64,000 bases of DNA from Nocardioidaceae bacterium (GTDB taxonomy: Bacteria > Actinomycetota > Actinomycetes > Propionibacteriales > Nocardioidaceae): contig JAQSWV010000005.1 of the NCBI GenBank assembly GCA_029266455.1, positions 1 through 64,000 of the forward strand, in the 5' to 3' direction. Below, in pieces: positions 51,799-63,248 of this stretch. The notes beneath the pieces were generated by a model. It was not told the origin of the DNA and did no database searches. It worked only from the letters and a program-made list of their open reading frames with translations. The position numbers were made by a program, and so were the translations under genes. Each line of letters begins with the position of its first letter. Within the stretch, counting starts at the first letter, position 1.

Positions 51799-52803
51799 AT
51801 GACGCACGCAGGCATGCGCGGGGAGAGAGCTCGCGGCCTTGCCGTGGTCGGCATGGGGGCATTCGCCCTGCTCGCCGCGTCGATAGCGGCAACCAGCCCG
51901 GCGGCCGGTGCTCCGACGGATGAGCGTGACGGGAGGTGCGCCCCGCACCGGCACGACGCCGCCGGCGGGGCGAGGGTCATGCACGGTGACAGCCCGAGGG
52001 CCGACCCGAACACGGTCAGCCCTGGCAGGGCAGCCGCCATGAACCACCAGCTCCGGGAAGCCGTGCGCGCCGTCCCGCCCGGCGCCCGCGGCGACGGCGG
52101 GCGAGGTACCACGATCCCGGTCTACTTCCACGTCATCGAAGGCGTGAAGAACCACGGAGCCCTCGGCAAGAAGCGGATCAAGCGCCAGCTGCACGTCATG
52201 AACAAGGCATTCGGCGGGCGCACGGCTCGTCAGGCGCACGACACGCCGTTCCGGTTCAGGCTCGAGGGCATCGACCGGACGAAGAACCCCGACTGGTTCA
52301 CTCATCGCTATGGCTCGCAGGACGAGCGCGACATGAAGAAGTCACTGCGCGTCGGCGGCTCGCGCGCGCTGAACATCTACACCGCGCACCCGACGGAACC
52401 CGGCATCGAGCTGCTCGGGTACGCCACCTTCCCGCAGGACCACCGGCGCAAGCCCTGGCGTGACGGCGTGGTGATTCTCACCGAGTCGACCCCGGGTGGC
52501 ACCATCAAGGGTGCCGGAACCGACTACTCGAGGGGTGACACGGCGACCCATGAGGTCGGCCACTGGATGGGGCTCTACCACACCTTCCAGGGCGGTTGCG
52601 GGCAGCGCAACGACCACGTCACCGACACCCCGGCCGAGTCCGGCCCGGGCTACGGCTGCCCGGTGGGCAGCGACACCTGCCGCGCACCAGGCAGCGACCC
52701 GATCCACAACTTCATGAACTACGGGATCGACACGTGCATCGACCGCTTCACCAAGGGCCAGACCGAGCGCATGCGGCTGCACTGGCTCGCGTACCGACGC
52801 TGA
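51799..52803 (+). CDS. Secreted M43-family zinc metalloprotease (copy 2)
   Basis: 334 residues from ATG 51799, with AAAGGGGGG upstream. Signal peptide (GERARGLAVVGMGAFALLAASIAATSPAAGA), then a 60-residue pro-region with a Cys (RCAPHRHDA) that might act as a switch. The catalytic domain has HEVGHWMGLYHTF (His251, Glu252, His255), the Met-turn HNFMNYGIDTCID and cysteines that resemble those in ulilysin-type proteases. It is a paralogue of the protease at 23858, with the same layout and the block IPVYFHVIEGVKNH/KKRIKRQLHVMNKAFGG matching that copy. Substrate unknown. Confidence 0.88.
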   Translation: MTHAGMRGERARGLAVVGMGAFALLAASIAATSPAAGAPTDERDGRCAPHRHDAAGGARVMHGDSPRADPNTVSPGRAAAMNHQLREAVRAVPPGARGDGGRGTTIPVYFHVIEGVKNHGALGKKRIKRQLHVMNKAFGGRTARQAHDTPFRFRLEGIDRTKNPDWFTHRYGSQDERDMKKSLRVGGSRALNIYTAHPTEPGIELLGYATFPQDHRRKPWRDGVVILTESTPGGTIKGAGTDYSRGDTATHEVGHWMGLYHTFQGGCGQRNDHVTDTPAESGPGYGCPVGSDTCRAPGSDPIHNFMNYGIDTCIDRFTKGQTERMRLHWLAYRR

Positions 52804-52870
52804 CGGAGCCCGCCGTTCGTTGCCGCGCGCCGGCTGATCCTGACGGCGGGGTGCCGGGAGTGGCGCGCAG

Positions 52871-54331
52871 GTGACCCGCCGGGCCAGCGAAGGGGCCAGC
52901 GAAGGGGCCGGCGAAGGGGCCAGCGAAGGTGGCCCCTGGTCGCACGGCCGCTGGCGGGTCACCACCGGCGTGGTGGCGCTGGTGTCGCTGGTCGCCTTCG
53001 AGGCGATGGCCGTCGCGACCGCCATGCCGGTGGCGGCGCGGGACCTCGACGGGCTCGGCCTGTACGCCTGGGCCTTCACCGGTTTCCTGGTCACGATCCT
53101 GTTCGCGACGGCCCTCGCCGGTCAGGTCTGCGACCGGCGTGGCCCCCGGCTCCCGTTCCTCGGCGGCGTGGCGGTTTTCGCCCTCGGGCTGGTTCTGGCC
53201 GGCACGGCGCAGTCGATGGTGCCCTTCGTCGTGGGCCGGCTGGTACAGGGTCTCGGTGCGGGCGCTCTCGTGGTGTCGCTCTACGTGGTGGTCGGCCAGG
53301 CCTACCCGGACAGGCTTCGGCCTCAGGTCTTCTCGTACGTGTCGGCCGCCTGGGTCCTGCCCGCGGTCGTGGGGCCGCTGGTCGCCGGCACCCTGGCCGA
53401 GAACGCCTCGTGGCGGTGGGTTTTCCTCGGGCTGCTCCCGCTGGTGGTGGCGCCGGTCCTGCTGTTGCTGCCGCGGCTGCCCGGACGACCCGCGGCGGGG
53501 GAGGCCGGTCAGGCCGGGGCGGGACGCGTGGTGGCGGCGCTGGGCCTTGCGGTGGGGGCGGCGCTCGTCCAGCTCGGTGGTCAGCAGGCGCAGCACGGTC
53601 GGCCTGCGTTGGGGGCCGTCGCCGTGGTCGCCGGCGTCGTGGGCGTGGTCGCCGGTACCCGGCGCCTGCTGCCTCCCGGCACCATCCGCTCGCGACGGGG
53701 GCTGCCGTCGGTCGTGGCCCTGCGCGGCCTGCAGGCCGGCGCGTTCTTCGGGGTCGAGGCGTTCCTGCCGCTGATGCTCGTGACCCATCGCGGGCTCTCG
53801 CCGACCGCCGCGGGCACCGTGCTGACCGGTGCGGCGATCGGCTGGGCCCTGGGCGCGTGGTGGCAGGGTCGACCGGGGCTGCGGGCCGACCGGGAGCAGC
53901 TGCCGGCCATCGGCGCCCTCACGGTGCTCGCCGGCCTGGCGCTGACCGCCAGCGCGGTCATCCCGGACGTGCCGGTGGTCGCGACCGTGCTCGGGTGGAT
54001 CCTCGCCGGCAGCGGGATGGGTGTCACGTTCTCGGCACTGAGCGTGCTGCTCTTCCGGCTCTCGCCGGAGGCCGAACAGGGCATCAACGCGGCCGCGCTG
54101 CAGATGGCCGACGCGCTCGTGTGCGTGCTCACGGTCGGGGCGGGCGGAATCGTCTACGCCGCGCTGCGGCACGAGGGGGGCCAGGCGTTCGGCGCCGTCT
54201 TCGCGGGCATGCTGGTGGTGCAGGCAGGGTCCGTGGTGGTCTCCACCCGGGTGACCCCTGGGACCGCCAACCCGCCCCGCCCTCCGCCCGACGTCATCCG
54301 ACGCGCCGCGGGTACGCCCCCGGCGGGATGA
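52871..54331 (+). CDS. MFS transporter
   Basis: 486 residues, twelve or more hydrophobic segments. Starts at GTG 52871 with an N-terminal run of (ASEG)-type repeats encoded by a 12-bp tandem array. Helix 1 is VVALVSLVAFEAMAVATAMPVAARDLDG, then the loop motif GQVCDRRGPRLP. The pattern LVQGLGAGALVVSLYVVVGQAYP matches DHA-type drug exporters of actinobacteria. Substrate unknown. It is convergent with the CHAT gene, with 10 bp between the stops. Confidence 0.85.
   Translation: MTRRASEGASEGAGEGASEGGPWSHGRWRVTTGVVALVSLVAFEAMAVATAMPVAARDLDGLGLYAWAFTGFLVTILFATALAGQVCDRRGPRLPFLGGVAVFALGLVLAGTAQSMVPFVVGRLVQGLGAGALVVSLYVVVGQAYPDRLRPQVFSYVSAAWVLPAVVGPLVAGTLAENASWRWVFLGLLPLVVAPVLLLLPRLPGRPAAGEAGQAGAGRVVAALGLAVGAALVQLGGQQAQHGRPALGAVAVVAGVVGVVAGTRRLLPPGTIRSRRGLPSVVALRGLQAGAFFGVEAFLPLMLVTHRGLSPTAAGTVLTGAAIGWALGAWWQGRPGLRADREQLPAIGALTVLAGLALTASAVIPDVPVVATVLGWILAGSGMGVTFSALSVLLFRLSPEAEQGINAAALQMADALVCVLTVGAGGIVYAALRHEGGQAFGAVFAGMLVVQAGSVVVSTRVTPGTANPPRPPPDVIRRAAGTPPAG
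52881..52928. repeat. 12-bp tandem repeat in the MFS gene
   Basis: Four copies of GGGCCAGCGAAG (third copy has one change), encoding the repeated ASEG/AGEG tail before the first helix. Length should be polymorphic by slippage, always in frame. Confidence 0.8.
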
Positions 54332-54341
54332 CGGTCGCTGG

Positions 54342-56831
54342 TCACCAGCCGGCGCCGAAGCAGATGAGCGGGGCCGGGGCGGATCCTGCGGCCACGGCGC
54401 CCGACGCATCGGCCAGCGCCATCGCCGGCCGGTCGCCCCGAGCCAGCCGCTCGTGATACGCGGTGAACACCTCACAGGCGGTGTCGTCGTTGACCCGCAC
54501 GGAGGACGCCACCACGGTGCGCGCGCCGGCGTGCTGCCAGGCAGCGGTCATGCCCAGGGTCTCCTCGCCGGAGCGGACGCTCGACCGGCCGAGCTCGCAC
54601 GCCGAGAGCACCACGTGGGCCGGCACCGGGTCGACGGTGGCGATGTCGTAGCCGAACCACGGCCCGTCGGTCAGCTCCAGTCCGGAGAACAGGGGGTTGT
54701 CGGCACTGTGCGTCCCGTGGGCCGCCACGTGCAGCAGGTCGACCCGCGAGGCCAGTGCCGTGACCGTGGACGCGTCGGCGGCTCCGGCTCGCAGCATCTC
54801 GGCCGAGGGCCAGACCGCGGCGGCGGAGCGCACCTCCTCGTCGGCGCGCGGCACGGCCGGCCCGGCGACCAGGCCGATCCGGTGCGGGACGTCACCGCGG
54901 GTCCGGGTCAGCGCCCACGACGTCGCCGTCCGCGCGAGTGCCATCGGTCGGCCGGCAAGCGTGGGTAGCAGCGTCCATGGGATGGCCGACAGTGTCGCCG
55001 ACGGGACCAGCAGCACCGGTCCATCCGTACGTCGGACCGGACCCAGCAGGATCTGGTCGAGGGCTGTGCAACCGTCGCGCAGGGAGCCGGCCACCGCAGC
55101 GCGCAGGGGCGGTGGCAACCGGGTGGCCGCCACCTCGAGGTCGGCGACCACGCGGGACATCAGGTCCCTCACCGGCGCGAAGGCACCGAGCCGGTGCACC
55201 TCGGCGGTCGACGGAGTCGCCACCACGGCGTGCACGGCGCCGTCCACGACCAGATGGCTCACCAGCGTGCCCGAGTCGGCGGCGAGCCGGGCCTGGAGGT
55301 CGCCGAGCACCAACGGCTCGTTGACGATGCCGGGGCCGGCCGGGTAGAGCGCTCGCTCGCGCACCTGCTGCTCCAAGTGGCGCATCCGGTGCCGTCCGGC
55401 GGCGGCGCTGCCGTCCGCGGCGCCTTCCGCGGCGCCTGCCTGGGCCCGGAGAGCCCGCAGTGCCTCGAGGGCGGCCGCTGCCCGCTCGTCGGCGGGTGGT
55501 CGTACTGGGGGAAGCCGCGAGGCGAAGGCCCGGGCGCGCTCGCTCCAGTCGAACACCACCGTGGGCCGGCCGTCGGCGACGGCGGCCTGCAGACCGCGGA
55601 TCGCGAGCGCGCGCCCGTGAGCCGCCACGCCGGTCTGCAGGTCGAGGCTGCCGAACGACGACTGCCAGCTGAACAGCTCGGCGAGCCCGCGGCGAAGGTG
55701 CTCGGCGGCGTCCGACCGCCGTCCGCGCGCGGCGGCCAGATCGGCGCGCACGGACCGGTCGAGCAGCCGGGTCGTGATCGGCGCCGTCGACGGTGTCCGG
55801 ACCGTGCCCGCCAACCGCCTGGCGTCGGCCTCCCGCCCCGTACGCAGCATCGCCCTGCTCAGGTGCAGCCGCACCACGCGTGCTTCGTCGGACAAGCGCT
55901 CGGCCCGCAGGGTCGCCGCCAGCTCCGGGCCGGTACGCAGCACTGTCGGCGTCTCGCAACCCCCCTCGACCCGCGCCGCCAGCACCGTCGCATCGGCCAG
56001 CAGGGCCCACGACCTGCTTCCCCGGCGGCGGAACCGGGTCGCTGCCCGACGGGCCACCGTGCGGGCTGCGGCGTGGTCGCGCACCGACAGGTGCAACCGC
56101 GCCAGAGCGAGCTCGGTCTCGGCCTGCCCCTGTCGCAGTCCCAGCCGGCCGAAGGTCTGCGCCACCCGGGCGAGCGTGGTCTCCGCCTCGCTGGTCAGCC
56201 CGGCGGCCAGCAGGACCTGACCCCGGTCGCCGTCGAGAGCGGCCAGGTCGACGGCGCTGTCGGCCAGTGCCGGTCGCGCGTCGTCCATGGCACGCAACGC
56301 CTCCGGGAGTCGACCGGCCAGTAGCTCGACGTACCCGAGGTTCTGCGTGGCCAGGCCGAGCATCCGCACCATGCCCCCGCGCGATGCGGCTTCGGCGCAG
56401 GACTCGAAGTCCGATCGGGCCCGGCCCAGGTCACGGTGCTGCAGGTGGACGTTGCCGCGGTTGAGCAGCGCCCGTGCCCGGACGACCGGATCACCGTCGA
56501 TGAGCGGCATCGCGTGGTCGTAGGCGCGCAGCGCGGCTCGGCCGTCACCGCAGCGCGTGAGAAGCAGTGCGCGCTGGCTCCAGACCAGACCGCGCACCGA
56601 CGGGCACGGTCGCCACGCCAGCGCCTCGTCCAGCAGAGCCAGGCCGTCGTCGAGACAGCCCCGCTCGGCCTCGCGGTAGGCGAGGGTGATCAGGATGCGG
56701 GCGCGCAGGTCGGCATCGGAGTCGCCACAGCGTCCGAGCGCCCGCTGCAGCAGCCGGGCGCCCTCCGTGTGCCGTCCGTGGACGACGACGGCGCCGTGGC
56801 CGCGCTCGTAGAGTGCCTGCGCTGACAGCAC
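54342..56831 (-). CDS. TPR-CHAT protease (caspase/separase-like)
   Basis: 829 residues from GTG 56831. The first 450 or so are TPR-like helical repeats (ARALLNRGNVHLQHRDLGRARSDFESCAEAA and others). The C-terminal CHAT domain (about 545-829) has LLHVAAHGTHS with the catalytic His near 705 and VVLSACELGRSS with the catalytic Cys near 745, then GMTAAWQHAGARTVVAS. CHAT proteases are clan-CD cysteine peptidases used in immunity (for example Csx29) and cell death. No signal peptide, so cytosolic. It is the last gene of the sigma / 155-residue protein / subtilase / CHAT operon, 43 bp after the subtilase stop. Confidence 0.88.
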   Translation of the reverse strand: MLSAQALYERGHGAVVVHGRHTEGARLLQRALGRCGDSDADLRARILITLAYREAERGCLDDGLALLDEALAWRPCPSVRGLVWSQRALLLTRCGDGRAALRAYDHAMPLIDGDPVVRARALLNRGNVHLQHRDLGRARSDFESCAEAASRGGMVRMLGLATQNLGYVELLAGRLPEALRAMDDARPALADSAVDLAALDGDRGQVLLAAGLTSEAETTLARVAQTFGRLGLRQGQAETELALARLHLSVRDHAAARTVARRAATRFRRRGSRSWALLADATVLAARVEGGCETPTVLRTGPELAATLRAERLSDEARVVRLHLSRAMLRTGREADARRLAGTVRTPSTAPITTRLLDRSVRADLAAARGRRSDAAEHLRRGLAELFSWQSSFGSLDLQTGVAAHGRALAIRGLQAAVADGRPTVVFDWSERARAFASRLPPVRPPADERAAAALEALRALRAQAGAAEGAADGSAAAGRHRMRHLEQQVRERALYPAGPGIVNEPLVLGDLQARLAADSGTLVSHLVVDGAVHAVVATPSTAEVHRLGAFAPVRDLMSRVVADLEVAATRLPPPLRAAVAGSLRDGCTALDQILLGPVRRTDGPVLLVPSATLSAIPWTLLPTLAGRPMALARTATSWALTRTRGDVPHRIGLVAGPAVPRADEEVRSAAAVWPSAEMLRAGAADASTVTALASRVDLLHVAAHGTHSADNPLFSGLELTDGPWFGYDIATVDPVPAHVVLSACELGRSSVRSGEETLGMTAAWQHAGARTVVASSVRVNDDTACEVFTAYHERLARGDRPAMALADASGAVAAGSAPAPLICFGAGW

Positions 56832-56874
56832 GACTCATGATGGCGCGTCAGCCGCCGCCTTCTCCACCGTCTGC

Positions 56875-58665
56875 TCAGCCCGGGCCCGACCCGCCCGGGG
56901 ACGCCGCCTGCGGCTCGTCCGTCCGCGCCGCTTGCTCCGCCGCCTGCTGGACCGTCGGCTGGACCGCGTGCTGCACCGCTTTCCAGGCCCGGTCGATGCG
57001 TGCTTCCGGCTCGAGTCGCGACCGGCCGAGCCCACCGTCGGCCGCGGCCACCGAGAGCAGTGCGCGGGCCGCCCGGCCCGCGACCACCGGGGCAGCGAAC
57101 GACGTGCCGCTCCACACGCCGAAACCGCCGGAGTAGTTGTCGGGGTCCAGCGAGGCACGCTCGCGTCCGCGGTGGACGGTACGCGCAGCCGGTTCGTAGC
57201 CGCCGTCGAACCCGATCGGCATGGTGCTGACGAGCGCCGCCCCCGGGGCCCAGACCTGTACGTGCGGGCCGGCGTTGCTGAACAGCGCCACGGTGCCGTC
57301 AGGGTTCTCTGCCCCGACCGCGACCACAGGCGCCGCCTGCGGTGGGGGGCCGGTGGGGTCGGGAGGGAAGTCCGAGAAGGCCGCGGGGAACATCGGCCGG
57401 GCGGTGGCGTCGTTGCCTGCCGACGTCACCACGATGGTCCCGGTACGTGCGATGCGTGCGAGCAGATCGCGCATCACGGGATCGAACCCGGCGTCGGTCA
57501 GGGTCTCGTGGTAGTACCCCATCGACAGGTTGAGCACGTCGACGGGGCGTCCGCCGTCGCGGCCGGCCGCGTACCGCTCGACCAGCTCGGCGATCTGCCG
57601 CAACGCGGCGACCAGCTCGGACTCGATGATGACGCCGTCGGAGTAGACGACGCGCACAGACACGATGTCGGCGTCGGGGCAGGTCTGGTGCACGAGCCCG
57701 CAGATGAAGGTGCCATGACCGGACACGGCGTCGAGTGCCCCGTCGAGCGGGCCGTAGTCGTCGCCGGTGCCGTCCTCGCCACCGGGCTTGGTCCGGTGGT
57801 CGGTGAGGCCGATCGGCTCGTCGTCCAGGAACAGGTCCTCGGTCACGATGCGGTCGGCGTCCGGCCGCGGGTCGTCGAGGTCGTCCCACCAGGGGTGCGG
57901 TCCGCAGCCCGAGTCGAGCACCACGACGACCGGACGCCGCCCGGTCACCGGGCGGCGCACCGGTGGACCCCCCATCCAGACCACGGGCTGGCGTCCACCG
58001 GCGCCCGGCCTGCCGTAGCCCGCGACTGCGCTGCCGTCGCCGTACGGGTTGGACTGGTGGGCGGGGTTGGACTGGTGGGCGGGGTTGGACTGGTGGGCAG
58101 GGTTGGACTGGTGGGCGGGGTTGGGCCCGAGGTTCGCATGGGCGAACAGCACGTGGTCGAGCTGCACCTTGTCGAGCAGCCGGGCATCCGGGCGCGCGGC
58201 CCGCGCCGTCTGCAGCACGGTCCATGCATCAGGCGCGGCCGCGTGTGCGGGGGCCGGCTCGAGCCGGACGACGCGGACCCCCAGGTCCTGTCCCGACCCC
58301 TCAGGACCCGACCGGCCGGCGACCGATCCGTCCGGTGCGTCGTCGCCCTTGCGGCGCCGCCGCCTCGGCCGTGGACGTCCCAGAACGGCCCGGACCGTGG
58401 GACCGGCAGCGGCGTCCAGCCAGGTCACCAGCGTCTCGATCGACTCGGCGCCCAGCGTCGAGGGGAGCAGCAGGCGATCGGCGACGTACGCCGTCTCCTG
58501 GAGGCGCTGGCCGGCCGAGGTCCGCACTGCCGTGGACGGGTCGAGGACGCGGATCAGCGGCCGGTCCCGGCGACCGGACAAGGCGATGCCGCTCGGGTGC
58601 TTGACCGCGTTGTCGGGACGGGCGGGGATGGACGGACCGATACGCAGGCGGGTGCGGGGCGGCAT
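56875..58665 (-). CDS. S8-family subtilisin-like serine protease without signal peptide
   Basis: 596 residues. The catalytic triad is complete: Asp251 (VVVLDSGCG), His317 (SGHGTFICGL) and Ser522 (SGTSFAAPVVAG), with oxyanion Asn418 (TSAGNDA). The N-terminus (MPPRTRLRIGPSIPARPDN) has no hydrophobic signal, so the enzyme probably stays in the cytosol, unusual for S8. A 250-residue N-terminal region precedes the protease. It contains four NPAHQS repeats (about 182-205) and a basic stretch (RPRPRRRRRKG). ATG 58665 is 3 nt after the stop of the 155-residue gene. It may process, or be processed by, the downstream CHAT protease. Confidence 0.9.
   Translation of the reverse strand: MPPRTRLRIGPSIPARPDNAVKHPSGIALSGRRDRPLIRVLDPSTAVRTSAGQRLQETAYVADRLLLPSTLGAESIETLVTWLDAAAGPTVRAVLGRPRPRRRRRKGDDAPDGSVAGRSGPEGSGQDLGVRVVRLEPAPAHAAAPDAWTVLQTARAARPDARLLDKVQLDHVLFAHANLGPNPAHQSNPAHQSNPAHQSNPAHQSNPYGDGSAVAGYGRPGAGGRQPVVWMGGPPVRRPVTGRRPVVVVLDSGCGPHPWWDDLDDPRPDADRIVTEDLFLDDEPIGLTDHRTKPGGEDGTGDDYGPLDGALDAVSGHGTFICGLVHQTCPDADIVSVRVVYSDGVIIESELVAALRQIAELVERYAAGRDGGRPVDVLNLSMGYYHETLTDAGFDPVMRDLLARIARTGTIVVTSAGNDATARPMFPAAFSDFPPDPTGPPPQAAPVVAVGAENPDGTVALFSNAGPHVQVWAPGAALVSTMPIGFDGGYEPAARTVHRGRERASLDPDNYSGGFGVWSGTSFAAPVVAGRAARALLSVAAADGGLGRSRLEPEARIDRAWKAVQHAVQPTVQQAAEQAARTDEPQAASPGGSGPG
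58049..58120. repeat. 18-bp tandem repeat in the subtilase gene
   Basis: Four copies of an 18-bp unit (TTGGACTGGTGGGCGGGG on the + strand), one base differing in copy 3. On the coding strand it encodes NPAHQS four times. Confidence 0.85.
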
Positions 58666-58668
58666 TCC

Positions 58669-59132
58669 TCAGATCTCCACGGTGGGTGTGCGGAACGGGG
58701 TGGGGGTGCCGTCGGCGTCCGGTAGCGGGTAGAAGGCCAGACTCAGCATTCCGCCCGGCACGTCCTGGAGGACGAAGCGGCCGTTGGCGTCGGCGTCGGT
58801 CTCGTACCCGCCGTCGGTGGTGTGGACGTGCACGCGGCTCCGGGTTGCCGGCGCGATCCAGCCGTCGACACGACGCCGGTCGCCGGTCACGCTGACGGTG
58901 AGCATCACCGTCAGCGTCGGGCCGGAGAACGTGACGGAGGTGGCGTCCGATGACGGCCCTCGCGCCCCGGCGAGGGCATCACCTCGCTCGGTGAGGCGGA
59001 GCAGCTCGAACTCGGTGTCGAGATCCTCGAGCTCGAGTGCGAACAGCACGCGGTCGGCCAGGTGCTCGGGCGGCGGGTCGGCCCGCTCCCACAGGCGCCG
59101 CAGACGCGACATCATCGCTGCGTCATCGTGGG

Positions 59133-59136
<4 letters not shown>
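58669..59136 (-). CDS. 155-residue companion protein of the sigma/subtilase/CHAT operon
   Basis: ATG 59136 overlaps the sigma-factor stop (ATGA). The N-terminal 60 residues are helical and acidic (MSRLRRLWERADPPPEHLADRVLFALELEDLDTEFELLRL), with the layout of small sigma-binding domains. The rest is beta-rich and ends in a carboxypeptidase-regulatory-like pattern (VHVHTTDGGYETDADANGRFVLQDVPGG). No membrane helix, so it is not a classical membrane anti-sigma factor. Candidate soluble anti-sigma or substrate; I do not recognise a named family. Confidence 0.7.
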
Positions 59137-61747
<2,611 letters not shown>

Positions 61748-61817
61748 ACCTCGCGACCGGCCGGGCGACCGGTGCCGGACCATCGGCGGCATCTGCGTCT
61801 CGTGGGATCGTCAGCCC

Positions 61818-63248
61818 ATGACGTTTCGCTTCGGTCCGCGGCCGACCGCGGGGGCCGCGATCGTGCTGGCGCTCGGCGCCGCCCTGCTGCCGGGCCCGTT
61901 GCCGGCCACGGCGACCGGTACCGACCGACAGGCTGCCGACGCCGGGCGGCCATCCGCGGGTTCGGCCGGGGTCGGTGACCCGCTCTTCCCGAAGGCCGGC
62001 AACGGTGGCTACCGCGTCGGGCACTACGACCTCCGCCTGACGTACGCCCCACAGCGCCGGATGCTGCGCGCGAGGGCGACGATCACCGCCCGGACCACAC
62101 AGGCGCTGTCCTCGTTCCACCTCGACCTGTACGGGCTCACGGTCGACAGGGTCGTCGTAGCCGGCGACCCGGCACGCTGGGAGCGTCGCGGCCAGGAGCT
62201 GGTGGTGCGCCCGGCACGACCGTTGGCCGCGGATGCCGCGTTCACGATCCGGGTTCGCTACCACGGGGCGCCACGGACGTACATCGACCCGGACGGCTCC
62301 CTCGACGGCTGGTCGTACACCGACGACGGCGCGGTGGTCGCCGCAGAGCCGGTCGGGGCGATGACCGTGTTCCCCGCGAACAACCACCCGAGCGACAAGG
62401 CACGCTTCGATGTGGCCATCAGGGTCCCCGACAACCTGAAGGCCGTGTCCAACGGCGTCCTCACCGGGCGGCGCACGTCGCACGGATGGACGACCTGGCG
62501 CTGGCACGAGCCGGACCAGATGGCCACCCACCTCATGACCGCGACGATCGGACGGTTCCGGATGCTGCGCGACCGCGGTCCGGGGGGTCTGCCGATCTGG
62601 TCCTTCATCGACCCGCGTACGTCCGGGGCGAGAGCGATCGCACACCGGATCCCGGCCGTGCTCAGGCGGCTGGAGAGGTGGTACGGCGACTACCCCTTCG
62701 TCAGCAGCGGCGTGATCGTCGACCGGTCGCGGCTCGGCTATGCCCTGGAGGTGCAGACCCGGCCGCTGTTCGACGGCACTCCGGACCTGAGCACGCTCGT
62801 GCACGAGCTGGCCCACCAGTGGTACGGCAACGCGGTGAGTCCCCGGACGTGGCAGCACATCTGGCTCAACGAGGGCTTCGCGACGTACACGGAGTGGCTG
62901 TGGGCGGCGCGTCGCCACCCGGGCGCGGCGCAGTCCCGGTTCGACCGGCTCTACCGCGAGCCGGCCGGGAGCTCGCTGTGGAGCCCGCCCCCTGCCGATC
63001 CCGGCCGCGCCGCGAACCTGTTCGGGCGGCCCGTCTACGACCGCGGAGCCATGGCACTGCACGCGCTGCGCACGCAGGTCGGCCTCGCAACGTTCCTGCA
63101 GGCGGGTCGCCGCTGGGCGCAGGTCCACGCCGGGGGCAGCGCGCGGACCAGCCAGCTGCGGACGCTGGCCGAGCGGGTGTCCGGCGAGCCGCTGGGGCGG
63201 CTGTTCGCCGACTGGCTGTGGCGGGACGGCAGGCCGGACGGCTACTGA
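61818..63248 (+). CDS. Secreted M1-family zinc aminopeptidase
   Basis: 476 residues from ATG 61818. A signal peptide (FGPRPTAGAAIVLALGAALLPGPLPATATG) is followed by an M1 N-terminal beta domain (YRVGHYDLRLTYAPQRRMLRARATI). The catalytic motif is HELAHQWYGNAV (His329, Glu330, His333) and the third zinc ligand Glu352 is in WLNEGFATYTEW. The substrate-binding GAMEN motif is not in its usual form (LEVQTRP precedes the zinc motif), a trait of many short actinobacterial M1 proteins. Convergent with the fumarylacetoacetase gene; their stops overlap. Confidence 0.9.
   Translation: MTFRFGPRPTAGAAIVLALGAALLPGPLPATATGTDRQAADAGRPSAGSAGVGDPLFPKAGNGGYRVGHYDLRLTYAPQRRMLRARATITARTTQALSSFHLDLYGLTVDRVVVAGDPARWERRGQELVVRPARPLAADAAFTIRVRYHGAPRTYIDPDGSLDGWSYTDDGAVVAAEPVGAMTVFPANNHPSDKARFDVAIRVPDNLKAVSNGVLTGRRTSHGWTTWRWHEPDQMATHLMTATIGRFRMLRDRGPGGLPIWSFIDPRTSGARAIAHRIPAVLRRLERWYGDYPFVSSGVIVDRSRLGYALEVQTRPLFDGTPDLSTLVHELAHQWYGNAVSPRTWQHIWLNEGFATYTEWLWAARRHPGAAQSRFDRLYREPAGSSLWSPPPADPGRAANLFGRPVYDRGAMALHALRTQVGLATFLQAGRRWAQVHAGGSARTSQLRTLAERVSGEPLGRLFADWLWRDGRPDGY

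Noticed and set aside
58049-58120. Four regularly spaced repeats considered as a CRISPR array
   Set aside because: The copies are directly tandem with no spacers and encode an in-frame peptide repeat.
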